A stretch of 64,000 bases of DNA from Nannocystis pusilla. Lineage in GTDB: Bacteria > Myxococcota_A > Polyangia > Nannocystales > Nannocystaceae. Below the pieces are notes generated by a model. The model saw only the letters and a program-made list of their open reading frames with translations. It was not told the origin of the DNA and did not search any database. Location: assembly GCF_026626665.1 (NCBI RefSeq), contig NZ_JAPNKE010000002.1, positions 11,490,001 through 11,554,000 on the forward strand. The letters run 5' to 3'. How positions within the stretch are numbered: position 1 is the stretch's first letter; each line of letters begins with the position of its first letter. Below are positions 1-9,579 of the stretch, piece after piece. The position numbers and the translations under genes are program-made.

Positions 1-1487
1 GCCCGGCTTCGCCGTGTCGTCGAACGACGGGTAGAGCGCGGGCGGCGTGAGCACTTGGGGGATCTGAAGGCGCGTGTCCGGATCTCCCGAGACGATCACG
101 GTGGCGAGGACTTGCGGCGCCCAGCAGACGAAGTCGAGGTAGCCGAGCGCCACCATCTGGTAGGTGCCCGCCGGGAATTGCACGAGCAGGTCCACGCGGC
201 CCCCCGGCGGGACGACGTACTCGACCTCGGACACGGCGTCGGCGAGCGGCATCTTCAGGGGGGCGCCGTACGTGATCCCGTCGGTCGCGACTTGATAGTA
301 CGCGGCCGACTTCGCCCGCAGCGCGTCCCGGTCGAGCATGGGCGGGCCGTTCGAGGAGGCGCACGAATAGCCGAACGGGTCGTAGTCGGGCTTCGGCAAC
401 GACGTCGTCGCGTCCAGCCGATCGTCCGGCACGCGGAGGAAGGCGATGTCCAGCGGAGCGCGAAAGCCCGTGTGGAGCACACGAAGGCGCTGCACCTCGC
501 TCGGGCGCATGCGAAGGACCGGATTCAGCTGGCCGTTGACGTGGAAGAAATCGTCGACGCCGGGGGGCAGGGGACCGGAATGGCCCATCTCACCATACGT
601 GGCGAGGCGGGTCTTGCCGTCGCACGAATCCATGGTCTGGATCATGTACTCGCCGACGACGAGGAGCTGCTCCTTGCCCTGCCCCGGCCCGGGGTCGGGA
701 GAGAACAGCCTGTCGAGGTCGTCCTTCTCCTCGTCGCGAATGATGAGCGCCCCGACCATGCCGCCCGCGACCTGGATCGCCGTCGATCCGTGCATGTGCG
801 GGTGGTACCAGTAGGTCCCGGCCGGGTGATTGGCCTTCGTCCCGTCCGGCATCTCGATGTCTCGCGGGATGTCGAAGACGAAGTCGTAGCTCTCACCGGG
901 ACCGATCACCAAGAAGACGTCATCCCCGGGCGGCCCGGGGTCGACGTGCAGGCCGTGCGTGTGGAGGTTGGTCGAATTGTTGTGAGTGCCCGCCCCGTGC
1001 CCGCCGCCGTGCCCACCGCCGCCGCCGGTGCCCATGCCGCAGTCCTGAGGGTCCACGGCGCTGTCGTCGTCCGGAAGGCCGTTGATGAGCTTCAGCTTGA
1101 GCCGATCGCCCGGGCGGAGCTCGATGCTCGGCCCCGGGACGATCCCCGTATACGCCGCATCGCCGAGGCTCGACTCTCCTTGATTGACCTTGAGGCCCGT
1201 GTACGCGCGGGTCATGAACGTGTACTGGCCCACCGTCACTTCGGTCTCGGTGATGGTCATCTCGATGTCGAGGACGCCGTCCCGGAGCGGACACTGGCGG
1301 GCGTGAAGAGCTCTCCATTCGAAACCGGTGGAGGATTGCCGTCATCCCCCGGACTGCAACCTGTGAGCTCGGGCAGCAGAAGGCCCGCGCCGAGCGTGGC
1401 GCCCACCGTGAGGAAGCCGCGTCGATCGAGCTTTAGCGCGACATGGGACCGGTTGCTGCCAGGCGAAGGCTTTTTCTGGAGGGTCAT
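1..1487 (-). CDS. Multicopper oxidase, 3' end outside window, one frameshift
   Basis: Secreted or periplasmic multicopper oxidase, which oxidises substrates or metal ions with reduction of O2. The start is the ATG at 1487-1485. The first ~75 residues carry a twin-arginine-like signal (KLDRRGFLTVGATLG) ending in a lipobox-like LTGC. A frameshift near 1300 moves to the second frame, which is open to the window edge. That frame has the type 2/3 copper motifs NLHTHGLH (about 930-970) and GTYWYHPHMHG (about 790-830), then a second cupredoxin domain with a PPGGRVDLLVQF stretch. The C-terminal type 1 copper motif would lie beyond base 1. CotA/bilirubin oxidase-like or CueO-like substrates cannot be told apart. 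Family call is firm; the frameshift is probably a sequencing indel. Confidence 0.88.
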
Positions 1488-1550
1488 AAAGCTTCTCGTC
1501 GAGCCTCGGGGCGGATGGGTCCGCCTTCGGTTCAGGTTTCGCCGGAGGAC

Positions 1551-1650
1551 GACCGGCCATTGCGAGGCGCAAGGGTGAAGAGCCAGGACCCTCCCGCTGC
1601 GATCCAAAAAACTTCGGGCTTTTTCGCGCCTTCGCAGGCGCATCTTCGCG
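1551..1650 (-). repeat. Intergenic repeat copy A (inverted relative to copy B)
   Basis: Read on the minus strand this copy aligns with the plus-strand copy at 1826-1925 at roughly 70 percent identity over ~95 bp. It ends in a perfect 17-bp match (1553-1569 against 1907-1923). Neither copy is coding. The diverged bodies and sharp common end suggest a dispersed intergenic element, not a simple palindrome. Confidence 0.55.
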
Positions 1651-1825
1651 CTCGCTCGACGGGGGACGAGCGTCGACGTCGACGGCGTCGGCGGCAGGGG
1701 CAGCAGAGCCCCCAGGTCGGCGGCCTCGAAGCCATGCTGAGGCGCCACGGACTCGTGCGTGAACCGGTGGCCGCTCCGCTCCCGGGCCCCTGCCATGCAC
1801 GACGCGGCGGGCTGATCCGGCCCGG

Positions 1826-1925
1826 ACCGAAAATGGCCCCTGCAGAGCGCGAAACGAGTCCGAATTCTTGCGGAGCGAATCCCGACGCTCCCGGCGCTTC
1901 ACCTCGCGCCTCGCAATGGCCGGTC
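1826..1925 (+). repeat. Intergenic repeat copy B
   Basis: Plus-strand partner of the copy at 1551-1650. Shared landmarks in order are GCGCGAAA (1847-1854), CCGAA (1860-1864), GCTTCACC (1896-1903) and CGCCTCGCAATGGCCGG (1907-1923). Sequence similarity stops right after base 1925. Confidence 0.55.
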
Positions 1926-2023
1926 CCGCCGCGAGCTGCCCGATAGCGAAGCAACCCCCAATGGAAGTCACCCACGCTCTCGAAGCGGCGATCGATTCAT
2001 CGCCGTCGCACCGGGGTTCTGCG

Positions 2024-2066
2024 TTGACAGCGTGCTCGCCCCGCGAGTAACGTCTCCGACGGAGAG
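2024..2066 (+). promoter_or_regulatory. Possible sigma-70-like promoter and RBS of the DUF6209 gene
   Basis: A perfect TTGACA lies at 2024-2029. A weak -10 (TAACGT, 3 of 6) follows with an 18-base spacer at 2048-2053. GGAGAG at 2061-2066 sits 8 bases before the ATG at 2075 and supports that start. The -10 is poor, so the promoter is tentative. Confidence 0.35.
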
Positions 2067-2074
2067 ACACGCCA

Positions 2075-2404
2075 ATGACTACAGTGAGATTCTTGCCGGA
2101 ATGGCGGCACGAGCAGGATGGCGCCCTGCGTCCCGGCGATACGCTGCGCATCGAGTACGACGTCGGTCGGCTCACTTGCTGCCGGTCCGAGCGCTACGGC
2201 CAAGCTGCGTGGAGCATCGCCGCATACGTCCGCTTTCACCCGGATGAGCAGGTCCAGTCCGCCGCCGTCTCGACGGGGCCTGCGGAGTTCACGATCCCGG
2301 CGAACGCCACCAGGGCCGAGATGTGGTTCCGCAACACCGACCAAACCGGCTGCTCGGCGTGGGACAGCCGCTACGGGCTGAACTACTCGTTCGACGTCGC
2401 CTGA
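2075..2404 (+). CDS. DUF6209-family protein
   Basis: A 109-residue soluble protein without a signal peptide. The C-terminal pattern AEMWFRNTDQTGCSAWDS followed by YGLNYSFDV matches the DUF6209 family, which as far as I recall is common in myxobacteria and has unknown function. The frame is intact from ATG to stop. GGAGAG 8 bases upstream supports the start. The predicted all-beta character and small size fit a single-domain binding protein, but no activity can be assigned. It is followed 74 bp later by an unrelated gene on the same strand. Confidence 0.8.
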   Translation: MTTVRFLPEWRHEQDGALRPGDTLRIEYDVGRLTCCRSERYGQAAWSIAAYVRFHPDEQVQSAAVSTGPAEFTIPANATRAEMWFRNTDQTGCSAWDSRYGLNYSFDVA

Positions 2405-2478
2405 CGTACCCGACAGCGGAGGCTGTCGCGCGACCCGGTTTGACGGCGCCGGGGCCGGCCTTCTATCGTGGCGCTACC

Positions 2479-4480
2479 ATGGGCTCCGATCTGTATCGCG
2501 TGAAGGTGGTCTCGAAGAAGGCGGCGACCGCGGTCTTCGACGTCAAGGTGATCCACCCCGACATCTCGACGATCCCCGAGGACCGCAGCTTCGCGCTGAT
2601 GCTCCTGCGCGAGGCGGCGAAGGACTCGCTCCTGGCGCGCGAGGTGGCCACGGCCGACAAGACCGACAAGACGTGGTTGAAGAAGTACGCCAGCGGCTTC
2701 ATTCCATCGGTCGCGCTGAAGTGCACCGGGAATTCGGCCAAGCGCGGGCGGCTCACGGTCACCGTGTCCGACCCGGCCTGGATCGATCACGTGAAGCCAG
2801 GCGAGAGCTTCGATACCGCCGCCTTCCAGCGCATCGACAAGTACGACAGGCACCCGCCGATCCTGGCGACGAAGGGCGCCGCCGAGCCGCCCGGGGTCGA
2901 CGGCGCCGCCCTCGACGACGGCTTCCTCTGGGTCCCGCGCGAAGCCTTCGGGGACGTCCGATTGTTGAAGCCGCTCCCCCGTTCGTCCAGGTGCCGGCCT
3001 ACTCCCTCAGCGCGTACGAGGTCGTCGACGAGTTGTCGGGGAAGATCGCTGCCAAGCGGGTCCAGGCGTGGCACGGCAAGGCCGTGCGGGCGATGGTCTC
3101 CGGCAGGCCGCAGGAAGGCGCGCTCGGGCTCCTGAAGGACTCGGCCGACAAGTTCGCGCTGCTGTCGTTGCAAGGTTGGGGCTGGTCGAGGGTCGAGGCG
3201 ATCGGCCGGCTGCGCCCGAAGCCCGGGCGGCGGGGGACGAAGGCGTCGTACGCGGAGGTCCTCGAGCGCGTGCGCATCAGCGCGGCGCTCGTGAAGAAGC
3301 GGGTCGCACGCTCGAGCTCGTCTGCCGCCTGCCGCCCGACGGCCGCAAGGTGCCGTTCGCCAGCGAGAGCGACGTGCTCGCGCTGCTCGCCGCGCCGCTG
3401 GAGTTCGACTTCTTCAAGCAAGGCTTCAAGACGAAGGCACCGCTCGGCGACGCGCTGACGCGGGACCTCCGCGAGCAGAGCCTCGGCACCGACGAGGATC
3501 TGTACCCCGCGGTCGCCAGGGCCTACGTGGCGTCGTTCACCCTCGAGGGCGCGACGAAGCCGAAGAAGAAGCTCACCGCGGCGGCGCTCGACGCCCTCAC
3601 GCCGACCGCGGCGCTCGCGGCTCTCTCCGCCCCCTGGCCGACCTTCACGCTGCGGATCGAGGTGACCGACCCGAAGTGGATCGCGCACGTCGACGCCGAG
3701 CTGCCGATGTTCGCGGGCGACACGGTGCTCGCGAAGCCGGCCCCGCCGGCGAAGAAGGAGGCCGCGAAAAAGAAAGCCGCGAAGGCCAAGACGGCGCCGA
3801 GCAAGCCCGCGCCGAAGCGAGCGGTCCTCTGGCTCAAGAAGGGCACGAGCGACAAGGTGTGGATCGCCTCGCAGGACGGCGCGACCTGGAAGGCGCAGTA
3901 CGGGCGGCGCGTGATGCCGGACCGCGAAGAGAAGATCTACGAGCTCGCCTCCGAGGAGAAGGCGAGCGCCGCCTTCACCCGAGCCGTGGAGGCGAAGAAG
4001 CGCGGCGGCTACCGGGTCGCGCCGGCGTACGAGGCCGCGGCCGAACTGCTGTGGAAGCGCCTCGGGCTCGCGTTCGACGACAGCTCGGGCGTGCCCGTCG
4101 TGACGCGGGTGGGCCCGCCGGCATCGGCCGCCACGCACTTCGAGACCGGTTTCAGGGCCGGCGACACCATCTACGCCGTCCGTTACCGCGGCATGGGAGC
4201 CCCGTACAGGCTGCGCACGATCGAGGAGCTCGCGGTGGTCGTCGAGTCACGGCGGGCGGGCGAGGACCTCTATCTCGGAGACGAGCCGCAAGCTGGGCAG
4301 GAGCGGGATGATGACCACGGCGAGCGTCACGCTCCGCTGATCCGCGGTCGCCCTCGCGGGAGGAGTTCCTCGCACTCGAGCTCGCGCGACGCTGCGAGGT
4401 CCGAGCCGACTCGCTGCCGTACCGCCATCCGTGACATCGACCTCGCCCGCGCTGTCCTGACTAGCGCGCGGTGCGGTTGA
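2479..4480 (+). CDS. WGR-domain protein with C-terminal PDZ-like domain (two frameshifts)
   Basis: Start ATG 2479. The protein runs through three frames, with shifts near 2960 and 3300. Parts in order are: an N-terminal domain with SDPAWIDHV (~2767-2795); a middle helical region; a second copy of the same signature, TDPKWIAHV (~3664-3690); a Lys/Ala/Pro linker (PAKKEAAKKKAAKAK, ~3745-3800); a WGR-like module (LWLKKGTSDKVWIAS to EAKKRGGY, ~3825-4010), as seen in bacterial MolR-like and PARP-associated proteins; and a PDZ-like tail (GFRAGDTIYAV, ~4150-4180). The last ~60 residues are low-complexity and overlap the convergent gene, so the true stop may be earlier, near 4310. Function unknown; a DNA-ends or protein-binding role is only inferred from WGR/PDZ families. 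Confidence 0.7.
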
Positions 4481-5270
4481 CGAGTGTGGCTGCGATCTCT
4501 TCGAGGCGCGCGGTGGTGGCGATCGGGAACAGCCTGGCCTTGTCGAGGTCGAGCAGCTCGCAGTCATCCTCGCCCGGCGTCCAGACGATCGCGTCCTCGT
4601 CGCGCCAGAGCCCCTCGTTGGTCGCGTCCTCGAGGATCGCGAGCGGCGTGACGCGCTCGCCGAGCAGCTTGACGCGACGGAGCCCGAGCTTCGAGAAATA
4701 GGTGATCCGGACGTGCGCGTTCGGTAGCCGCTCGGCGTCGACGTCCGGGCACATCGCGCGGCTGAGATAGACCACCTGACCTGCCGCGGTCGACAGCAGG
4801 TCACCGACGATCCTCGGCGCGTCGTCGTCGTCGACGGCGTGCACCGTGACCGCGGTGTCGCTGCGGAGCTCGAGCACCACGACCTCGTCGTGGGCGAGGA
4901 CCTCGTCGAGGCGCGCGACCGCTGGCGCGTCGAGGGCCGAGGTGGACGTGGACGCGAACCGGAGCCACGCCGCGAGCCCGAGGAACCCTGCTGCGGCGCC
5001 GCCGGCGATCGCCGCGGTGGAGAGGTGCCCGCTGTGGACGTTGAACGCGGCGATCGCGGCGAAGCAGCCGACGTACAACAGCAGCGCCCGGGCGCCGCTG
5101 CGGCGAGCCCGGCGAAAATCCTCCTCGCCGCGGACGCGTGCGACGATCAGCCCCGCGCGCTTGGCCTCGAACTCCGCCCGCTCGGAGGCGCTCAGCCGCC
5201 GGGTCGCGAGCGACAGCACCTCGGCACGCTGAGCAGAAGACAGTCCGGCGGTACACGCCGCGAGGCTCAT
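4461..5270 (-). CDS. Membrane protein of unknown function
   Basis: 269 residues, intact frame. An N-terminal ~60-residue charged helical region is followed by two adjacent transmembrane helices (ALLLYVGCFAAIAAF and TAAIAGGAAAGFLGLAAW, about residues 65-110). A ~160-residue soluble domain with several VVxLxL-type strands follows. The ATG at 5270 lies only 3 bp after the stop of the LysR gene, so the two are probably co-transcribed. I do not recognise the family. Confidence 0.7.
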   Translation of the reverse strand: MSLAACTAGLSSAQRAEVLSLATRRLSASERAEFEAKRAGLIVARVRGEEDFRRARRSGARALLLYVGCFAAIAAFNVHSGHLSTAAIAGGAAAGFLGLAAWLRFASTSTSALDAPAVARLDEVLAHDEVVVLELRSDTAVTVHAVDDDDAPRIVGDLLSTAAGQVVYLSRAMCPDVDAERLPNAHVRITYFSKLGLRRVKLLGERVTPLAILEDATNEGLWRDEDAIVWTPGEDDCELLDLDKARLFPIATTARLEEIAATLVNRTAR

Positions 5271-5273
5271 GCC

Positions 5274-6168
5274 TCAGCGCACCTTCGCCATCAGCGCCGA
5301 GACCCATTCGACGAACACCCGCAGCTTCGTGCTCAGGTGCTTGCTCGGCGGATACACGACGTATATCGGCTGCGGCGTGCGCGACCAGTCGGGGAGCACC
5401 TGCACCAGCGCCCGGCGGGCGATGTGCGGTCGGACCACGAAGTCCAGCGTTTGAACCACCCCGAGCCCCGCCAGCGCCGCGGCCACGTGCGCGTTGTTCT
5501 CGTTGACGGTGACCTCCGGGCGGCGATCGATCGTCACGGTCTCTTCGCCGCGCGAGAACTCCAGCGGCTGCGTGCGGCTGGTCCGCGGCCACGCGTAGCC
5601 GACGATCGCGTGCTTGGCCTCGAGGTCGCGCGGATGCTGGACCTTTCCGCGGCGCCGCAGGTACCCGGGCGACGCGCAAGTCGTCCACCCGGCCGACCCG
5701 ACCTTGCGCGAGATCAGCGTCGAGTCCTCCGCCGCGCCGCGCAGGGCACAGTCGACGTTCTCGCCGATCAGATCGACGATGCGGTCGGTGACCCCGAGGT
5801 CGATGTGCAGGTCCGGGTAGCGCGCGCGGAATTCCGGCAGCGCGGGCAGCAAGATCCCGCTGGCGATCGCGCCGCCCGTGTCGATCCGCAGCCGCCCGCG
5901 CGGGCTCGCCTGGGCCCCACGCAGCGTCGCGTCGAGCTCGGACAGCTCGGACATCAGCCGGCTCGTGCGCTCGTAGTAGGCCGCACCGTCCGGCGTCACC
6001 GTCACGCGTCGGGTCGCGCAGCAGCAGCTTGACCTGCAGGTGGGCCTCGAGGCTCTGGATCAGCTTCGTCACCGTCGCCTTCGGCATCTGCAACGAGTCC
6101 GCCGCCTTCGTGAAGGTGCCCGCCTCGACGACCCGCGCGAACACTTTGATGGCGAGAAGTTGGTCCAT
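5274..6168 (-). CDS. LysR-family transcriptional regulator (one frameshift)
   Basis: Start ATG 6168. The N-terminal winged helix is clear (MDQLLAIKVFARVVEAGTF, then TKAADSLQMPKATVTKLIQ). A single-base shift near 6007, at the LLLRDPTR/VTVTPDGAAYYER junction, moves to a second frame. That frame holds the complete substrate-binding domain (RGRLRIDTGGAIAS to the C-terminus LRVFVEWVSALMAK). It is divergent from an SDR oxidoreductase starting 98 bp away, the classical LysR layout in which the regulator controls the divergent gene and itself. The shift falls in a conserved linker with no loss of sequence, so the gene is probably intact in the organism. Confidence 0.9.
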
Positions 6169-6191
6169 CGGCCAGCGCGCCTCCGCCCCGA

Positions 6192-6211
6192 TTATTCCCC
6201 ACGGTGAACAA
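6192..6211. promoter_or_regulatory. Candidate LysR operator between LysR and SDR genes
   Basis: Inverted repeat TTATTC-N8-GAACAA (5 of 6 bases symmetric), containing a T-N11-A core. It lies in the 98-bp divergent intergenic region, 24 bp from the LysR start and 55 bp from the SDR start. LysR regulators bind such interrupted palindromes between divergent genes; binding here is inferred. Confidence 0.4.
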
Positions 6212-6266
6212 AGAAGCCACGGGTCGCCCGCTTATCGGCGGGCGGGCGCGCCGTAGGTTGGCGGCC

Positions 6267-7043
6267 ATGTCGACCCGCAACATTCACACCACCAAACACG
6301 CCGGCAAGGTCGCCCTGATCACCGGGGGCAGCACCGGTCTCGGTCTCGCCACGGCCCAGCGCCTCGTCGACGAGGGCGCCGAGCACGTCTACATCACCGG
6401 CCGCCGCCAGTCGGAGCTCGACGCCGCCGTCCGCCAGCTTGGCCGCAAGGCCACCGGGCTCCGCGGCGACATCAGCGTGCTCGCCGACCTCGACCGCGTG
6501 TTCGCCGACATCGGCCGCGGGCACGGCCGCCTCGACATCCTGTTCGCCAACGCCGGCGGCGGCGCCTTCGAGCCGCTCGGCGCGGTCACCGAGGCCGTGT
6601 TCGACAAGTACTTCGGCATCAACGTCAAGGGCACCCTGTTCACCGTGCAGAAGGCCCTGCCGCTGATGTCCGCCGGCGCCGCGATCGTCGTCAACGGCTC
6701 GATGGTCTCGATCAAGGGCGTCGCCGCGTTCGGCGTGTACGCGGCGACCAAGGCGGCCCTGCGCTCGTTCGTCCGCACCTGGGCCGTCGACCTCAAAGGC
6801 CGCGGCATCCGCGTCAACGTGGTCGCCCCCGGCACCGTGGTCACGCCCGCCTACCGCTCCGAGCTCGGCTTGGACGAGGCGCAGATCGAGCAGTTCGCCG
6901 CGCAGGCGGCCAGCGTCACCCCGCTCGGCCGCGTCGGCACTCCCGACGAGATCGCCAAGGCCGTGTCGTTCCTCGCGTCCGACGACGCCAGCTACATCAC
7001 CGGCGTCGAGCTGTTCGTCGACGGCGGCCAGGCCCAGGTGTGA
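6267..7043 (+). CDS. SDR-family NAD(P)-dependent oxidoreductase
   Basis: 258 residues from ATG 6267, cytosolic. Classical SDR features in order: cofactor glycine motif TGGSTGLG near residue 19, NAG motif (LFANAGGG), catalytic Ser in the NGSMVS strand, YxxxK active site (YAATK), and a C-terminal GVELFVDGG tail. In-frame upstream start codons (6204) would add 21 residues rich in Arg/Gly and unlike the family. Substrate is unknown. The divergent LysR gene is the likely regulator. Confidence 0.93.
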   Translation: MSTRNIHTTKHAGKVALITGGSTGLGLATAQRLVDEGAEHVYITGRRQSELDAAVRQLGRKATGLRGDISVLADLDRVFADIGRGHGRLDILFANAGGGAFEPLGAVTEAVFDKYFGINVKGTLFTVQKALPLMSAGAAIVVNGSMVSIKGVAAFGVYAATKAALRSFVRTWAVDLKGRGIRVNVVAPGTVVTPAYRSELGLDEAQIEQFAAQAASVTPLGRVGTPDEIAKAVSFLASDDASYITGVELFVDGGQAQV

Positions 7044-7186
7044 GCCGCACGAGCGGCGCGCGGCCGAGACCAGGCTCGCGGCCCTGTCACGGTGCGTGGA
7101 GGTAGCTCCGAGGCCGCCCTGCCGCGCTGGGGCGGTGCTCCTGAGCGTGCGCGCCGGCGGGGGCCGGAGCGCCGCTGTTCCTCGGC

Positions 7187-7735
7187 TCACGCGTCGAGCA
7201 GCGACTCGCGGACGATCGCTCCCGTCAGCGTCTCGCCGCCGATGGTCACGTAGAGCTGGCCGTCGTTGCGCGTCAGCTCGAGCTTGCCCTTGCGATCGAT
7301 CTTCGCCTCGAGCGCGTCGAGGAACGCCGGCTCGAGCCGCCACACCGCGATCGTCTCCGCCTTGTGGATGGCCCGGTTGGCCGCGTCGCGCCGCAGCTGC
7401 GTCAGCGGCGTCGACGTGAACAGCGACACCTGGCGCGCCGCCTTGGTCGCCTTGTGCAGCCGCTCCGTCGCCGGGCTGCCGACGTCGATCCACTCGAGCA
7501 GCACGCCGGTCGGGTCGCGCACCGCGATCGTCGGGTCGTCGGTCGAGGCGATGCCGTCCTTGCTGAAGGCGATGCCGTCGGCGAGGCTGAGGCAGTAGGC
7601 GATCGTCCGCGTCAGCATGAAGCGGAGGCTCTCCGACGGGTGCCGCGCGATCCGCAGGTCGAGCTCCTCGTACACGTTGCGGTCGACGTCCGAGAGGCTG
7701 ATCTGCAGGTGGTAGAGCGTCGCCGTCAGGGCCAT
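7187..7735 (-). CDS. yaeQ: YaeQ family protein
   Basis: 182 residues, almost exactly the length of E. coli YaeQ, intact. Diagnostic stretches are the N-terminus MALTATLYHLQISLSDVDRN, the SLRFMLTRTIAYCL helix, FSKDGIASTDDPTI and the LEWIDVGSP strand. YaeQ proteins have a restriction-endonuclease-like (PD-(D/E)XK-type) fold; the biological role is unsettled. It stands alone between convergent and divergent neighbours. Confidence 0.93.
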   Translation of the reverse strand: MALTATLYHLQISLSDVDRNVYEELDLRIARHPSESLRFMLTRTIAYCLSLADGIAFSKDGIASTDDPTIAVRDPTGVLLEWIDVGSPATERLHKATKAARQVSLFTSTPLTQLRRDAANRAIHKAETIAVWRLEPAFLDALEAKIDRKGKLELTRNDGQLYVTIGGETLTGAIVRESLLDA

Positions 7736-7906
7736 GTCGCGGCGTCATACCACGGACGGCGCCGGACGCCGGGCAGCGGGCGCCTGCGCGGGCTGCGGCC
7801 GGGGTCCCCGCCGGGCCGCTTCGGGCCACCGCTCACGCCCGCGGGCCCTCGCCCGCCGCTCGAGGGCGTAGGTCCGGCGGCAAATCTCACTACTCTCCGG
7901 CCACCC

Positions 7907-8744
7907 ATGATCGCCCTTCGCCGTCTCGCCGTCGCCCTCGCCGTGGTCGCAGCGCCGCTGGCTTGCAAACACACCCCGGCCGCCACCGACGTGGCCAAGA
8001 ACGACATGTTGTTCGCGGTCGCGTGGGTGCAGACCAGCGCCGAGTACGAGGCGTCGGCGCTGCAGGCCTACGGCGCCGCCGGCCCGGCGCTCGAGCGCGC
8101 TCGCCGACACCGCCTGGACCGCCGCCGTCGAGCAGCAGGGCGACTTCTCGGGCTTGCCGCCGGCGATCATCGTCGACATCGACGAGACGGTGCTCGACAA
8201 CAGCGCCTATCAGGCGCGGCTCATCGCCAGCGGCGGCGAGTTCGCCCCCGACACCTGGAACGCGTGGATCGAGGAGCGCAAGGCCACCGGGGTGCCGGGC
8301 GCCGCCGCGTTCCTGAGCGCGGCCGCGGCCAAGGGCGTGCGCGTGTTCTACGTGTCGAACCGCGACCTCGCGCAGGCCGAGGCGACCCGCGACAACCTCG
8401 CGCGGCTCGGCTTCCCCGACGTCGCCAACCTCGACACCTTCTACTTCCGCGACCCCGACCGCGGCTGGAAGGAGAAGAGCCCGCGCCGCGCCGAGGTCGC
8501 CAAGAAGCACCGCGTGGTCCTGATGTTCGGCGACAACCTCTTCGACTTCGTCGACAAGGACCACGCGACGCTGGTCGAGCGCGCCGCGCTGGTCCGCGAG
8601 CACGCCGCCTGGTGGGCACGCGCTGGTTCGTGCTCCCGAACCCGATGTACGGCTCGTGGGACGACGCCCTTCAATTACGACCGCACCAAGACGCCGGCGC
8701 AGAAGCAGCAGCTGCGCCTGCAATCGCTCGACCCCGCCGAGTGA
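7907..8744 (+). CDS. HAD-superfamily class B acid phosphatase, lipoprotein e(P4)-like (three frameshifts)
   Basis: Probable surface or periplasmic 5'-nucleotidase/acid phosphatase of the lipoprotein e(P4) type. ATG 7907 opens a signal peptide ending at a lipobox-like PLAC. A frameshift near 8100 leads into the HAD core: motif I DIDETVLDN with the nucleophile Asp, a GVRVFYVSNRDL strand, then GDNLFDF with late metal-binding acidic residues. Two compensating shifts near 8612 and 8670 bracket TRWFVLPNPMYGSWDDA, after which the frame returns for the C-terminal FNYDRTKTP. Compensated shifts around a conserved block argue strongly for sequencing indels. Confidence 0.87.
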
Positions 8745-9000
8745 GCGCGCCCCGGGTCGCGCGCTCGCTGCGGTCGCGCGCGCTCGTATCATTGTTCGCC
8801 GCGCTCGCGGCAGACTACCATCATTCGATTGGCCGCCGCCCTCGAGCTCGGGGTCCGGCGCCCACGGCGGCGAGGGGCGGAATACGCAGCTCGCGTGGCG
8901 CAATCACGGCACCGTCGGCCCGATCCACGCACTCGTTGGTTTCGTACGGCGACCGATCCACGTGCAATTCACTGGCCATCGATCCCACGAAAGCCGAGAC

Positions 9001-9506
9001 ATGAATCATCAATCCAGCGACCGTCACCTCCTCCGGGCCCTCGTCATTGCGCTCGTCACCGCCGTCGCCTGCGATGATTCCGTCGACGACGATTCGCCGG
9101 CCGCGCGCGAACGGACCGCCGCCCGGCTACCCGCCGGGGTGGATCGATCGCATCGAGCTCGACCAGCACCCAGTGCAACTTCCAGAACTGGAAGGACAGC
9201 GACGGCGTCGATCCGGAGACGCCCGGCTGTCACCAAGCCTACGAGAGCGAGACCTGCGGGACCCCGACCAATGACGTGTTCGGCGAGCAGTGTCAGGACG
9301 GCGACATCCTCGTCGAGACCAATCCTGGCAAGGACGTCCGTCACTCGCACGCGATCGGCCCGGGCGGCGTCGGCGTCGGCCACCCCGATCGCTTCTCCTG
9401 CGACGCCTACTGCATGGCGACCTACGGGCTGCCGGGCGTCTGCCAGGTCGCCCACGGCGCCTGCGACAACGGGGTCGACAGCGCGTATTGCATGTGCGGT
9501 TGCTGA
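9001..9506 (+). CDS. Cys-rich small lipoprotein with CS-alpha-beta-like C-terminus (two frameshifts)
   Basis: ATG 9001 opens a lipoprotein signal (LLRALVIALVTAVAC). A PPPGYPPGW segment is in a second frame. The mature C-terminal part, from about 9168, is in a third frame and contains 11 cysteines. The last seven fit the pattern CxxxC...GxC...C...CxCxC (CDAYC, GVC, GAC, YCMCGC). CxxxC, GxC and CxC are the hallmark spacings of the CS-alpha-beta fold of defensins; related peptides have been described in myxobacteria (Anaeromyxobacter). Toxic or predatory function is inference only. The lipobox suggests envelope anchoring, unusual for a free peptide. Confidence 0.6.
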
Positions 9507-9579
9507 GGCGCGACTGGGACAGTCGCGGGTTTGGCCGAGGGCGAGTGAACGCGCGATCGTGCCGCTGTCCCGCTCGAAT

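Larger units (their letters stand above)
1488..2074. other. Intergenic region with paired inverted repeat
   Basis: No convincing gene. The stretch holds two diverged inverted copies of a ~95-bp element (1551-1650 and 1826-1925, described separately), a short AT-rich hairpin around 1605-1625 (run of A, then cttcgggc, then run of T), and a possible promoter for the gene at 2075. Open frames here on both strands have no protein-like composition. Confidence 0.6.

Noticed and set aside
55..1578. Plus-strand frame of 507 codons at the left end
   Set aside because: Antisense of the multicopper oxidase, whose copper motifs are unmistakable on the minus strand.
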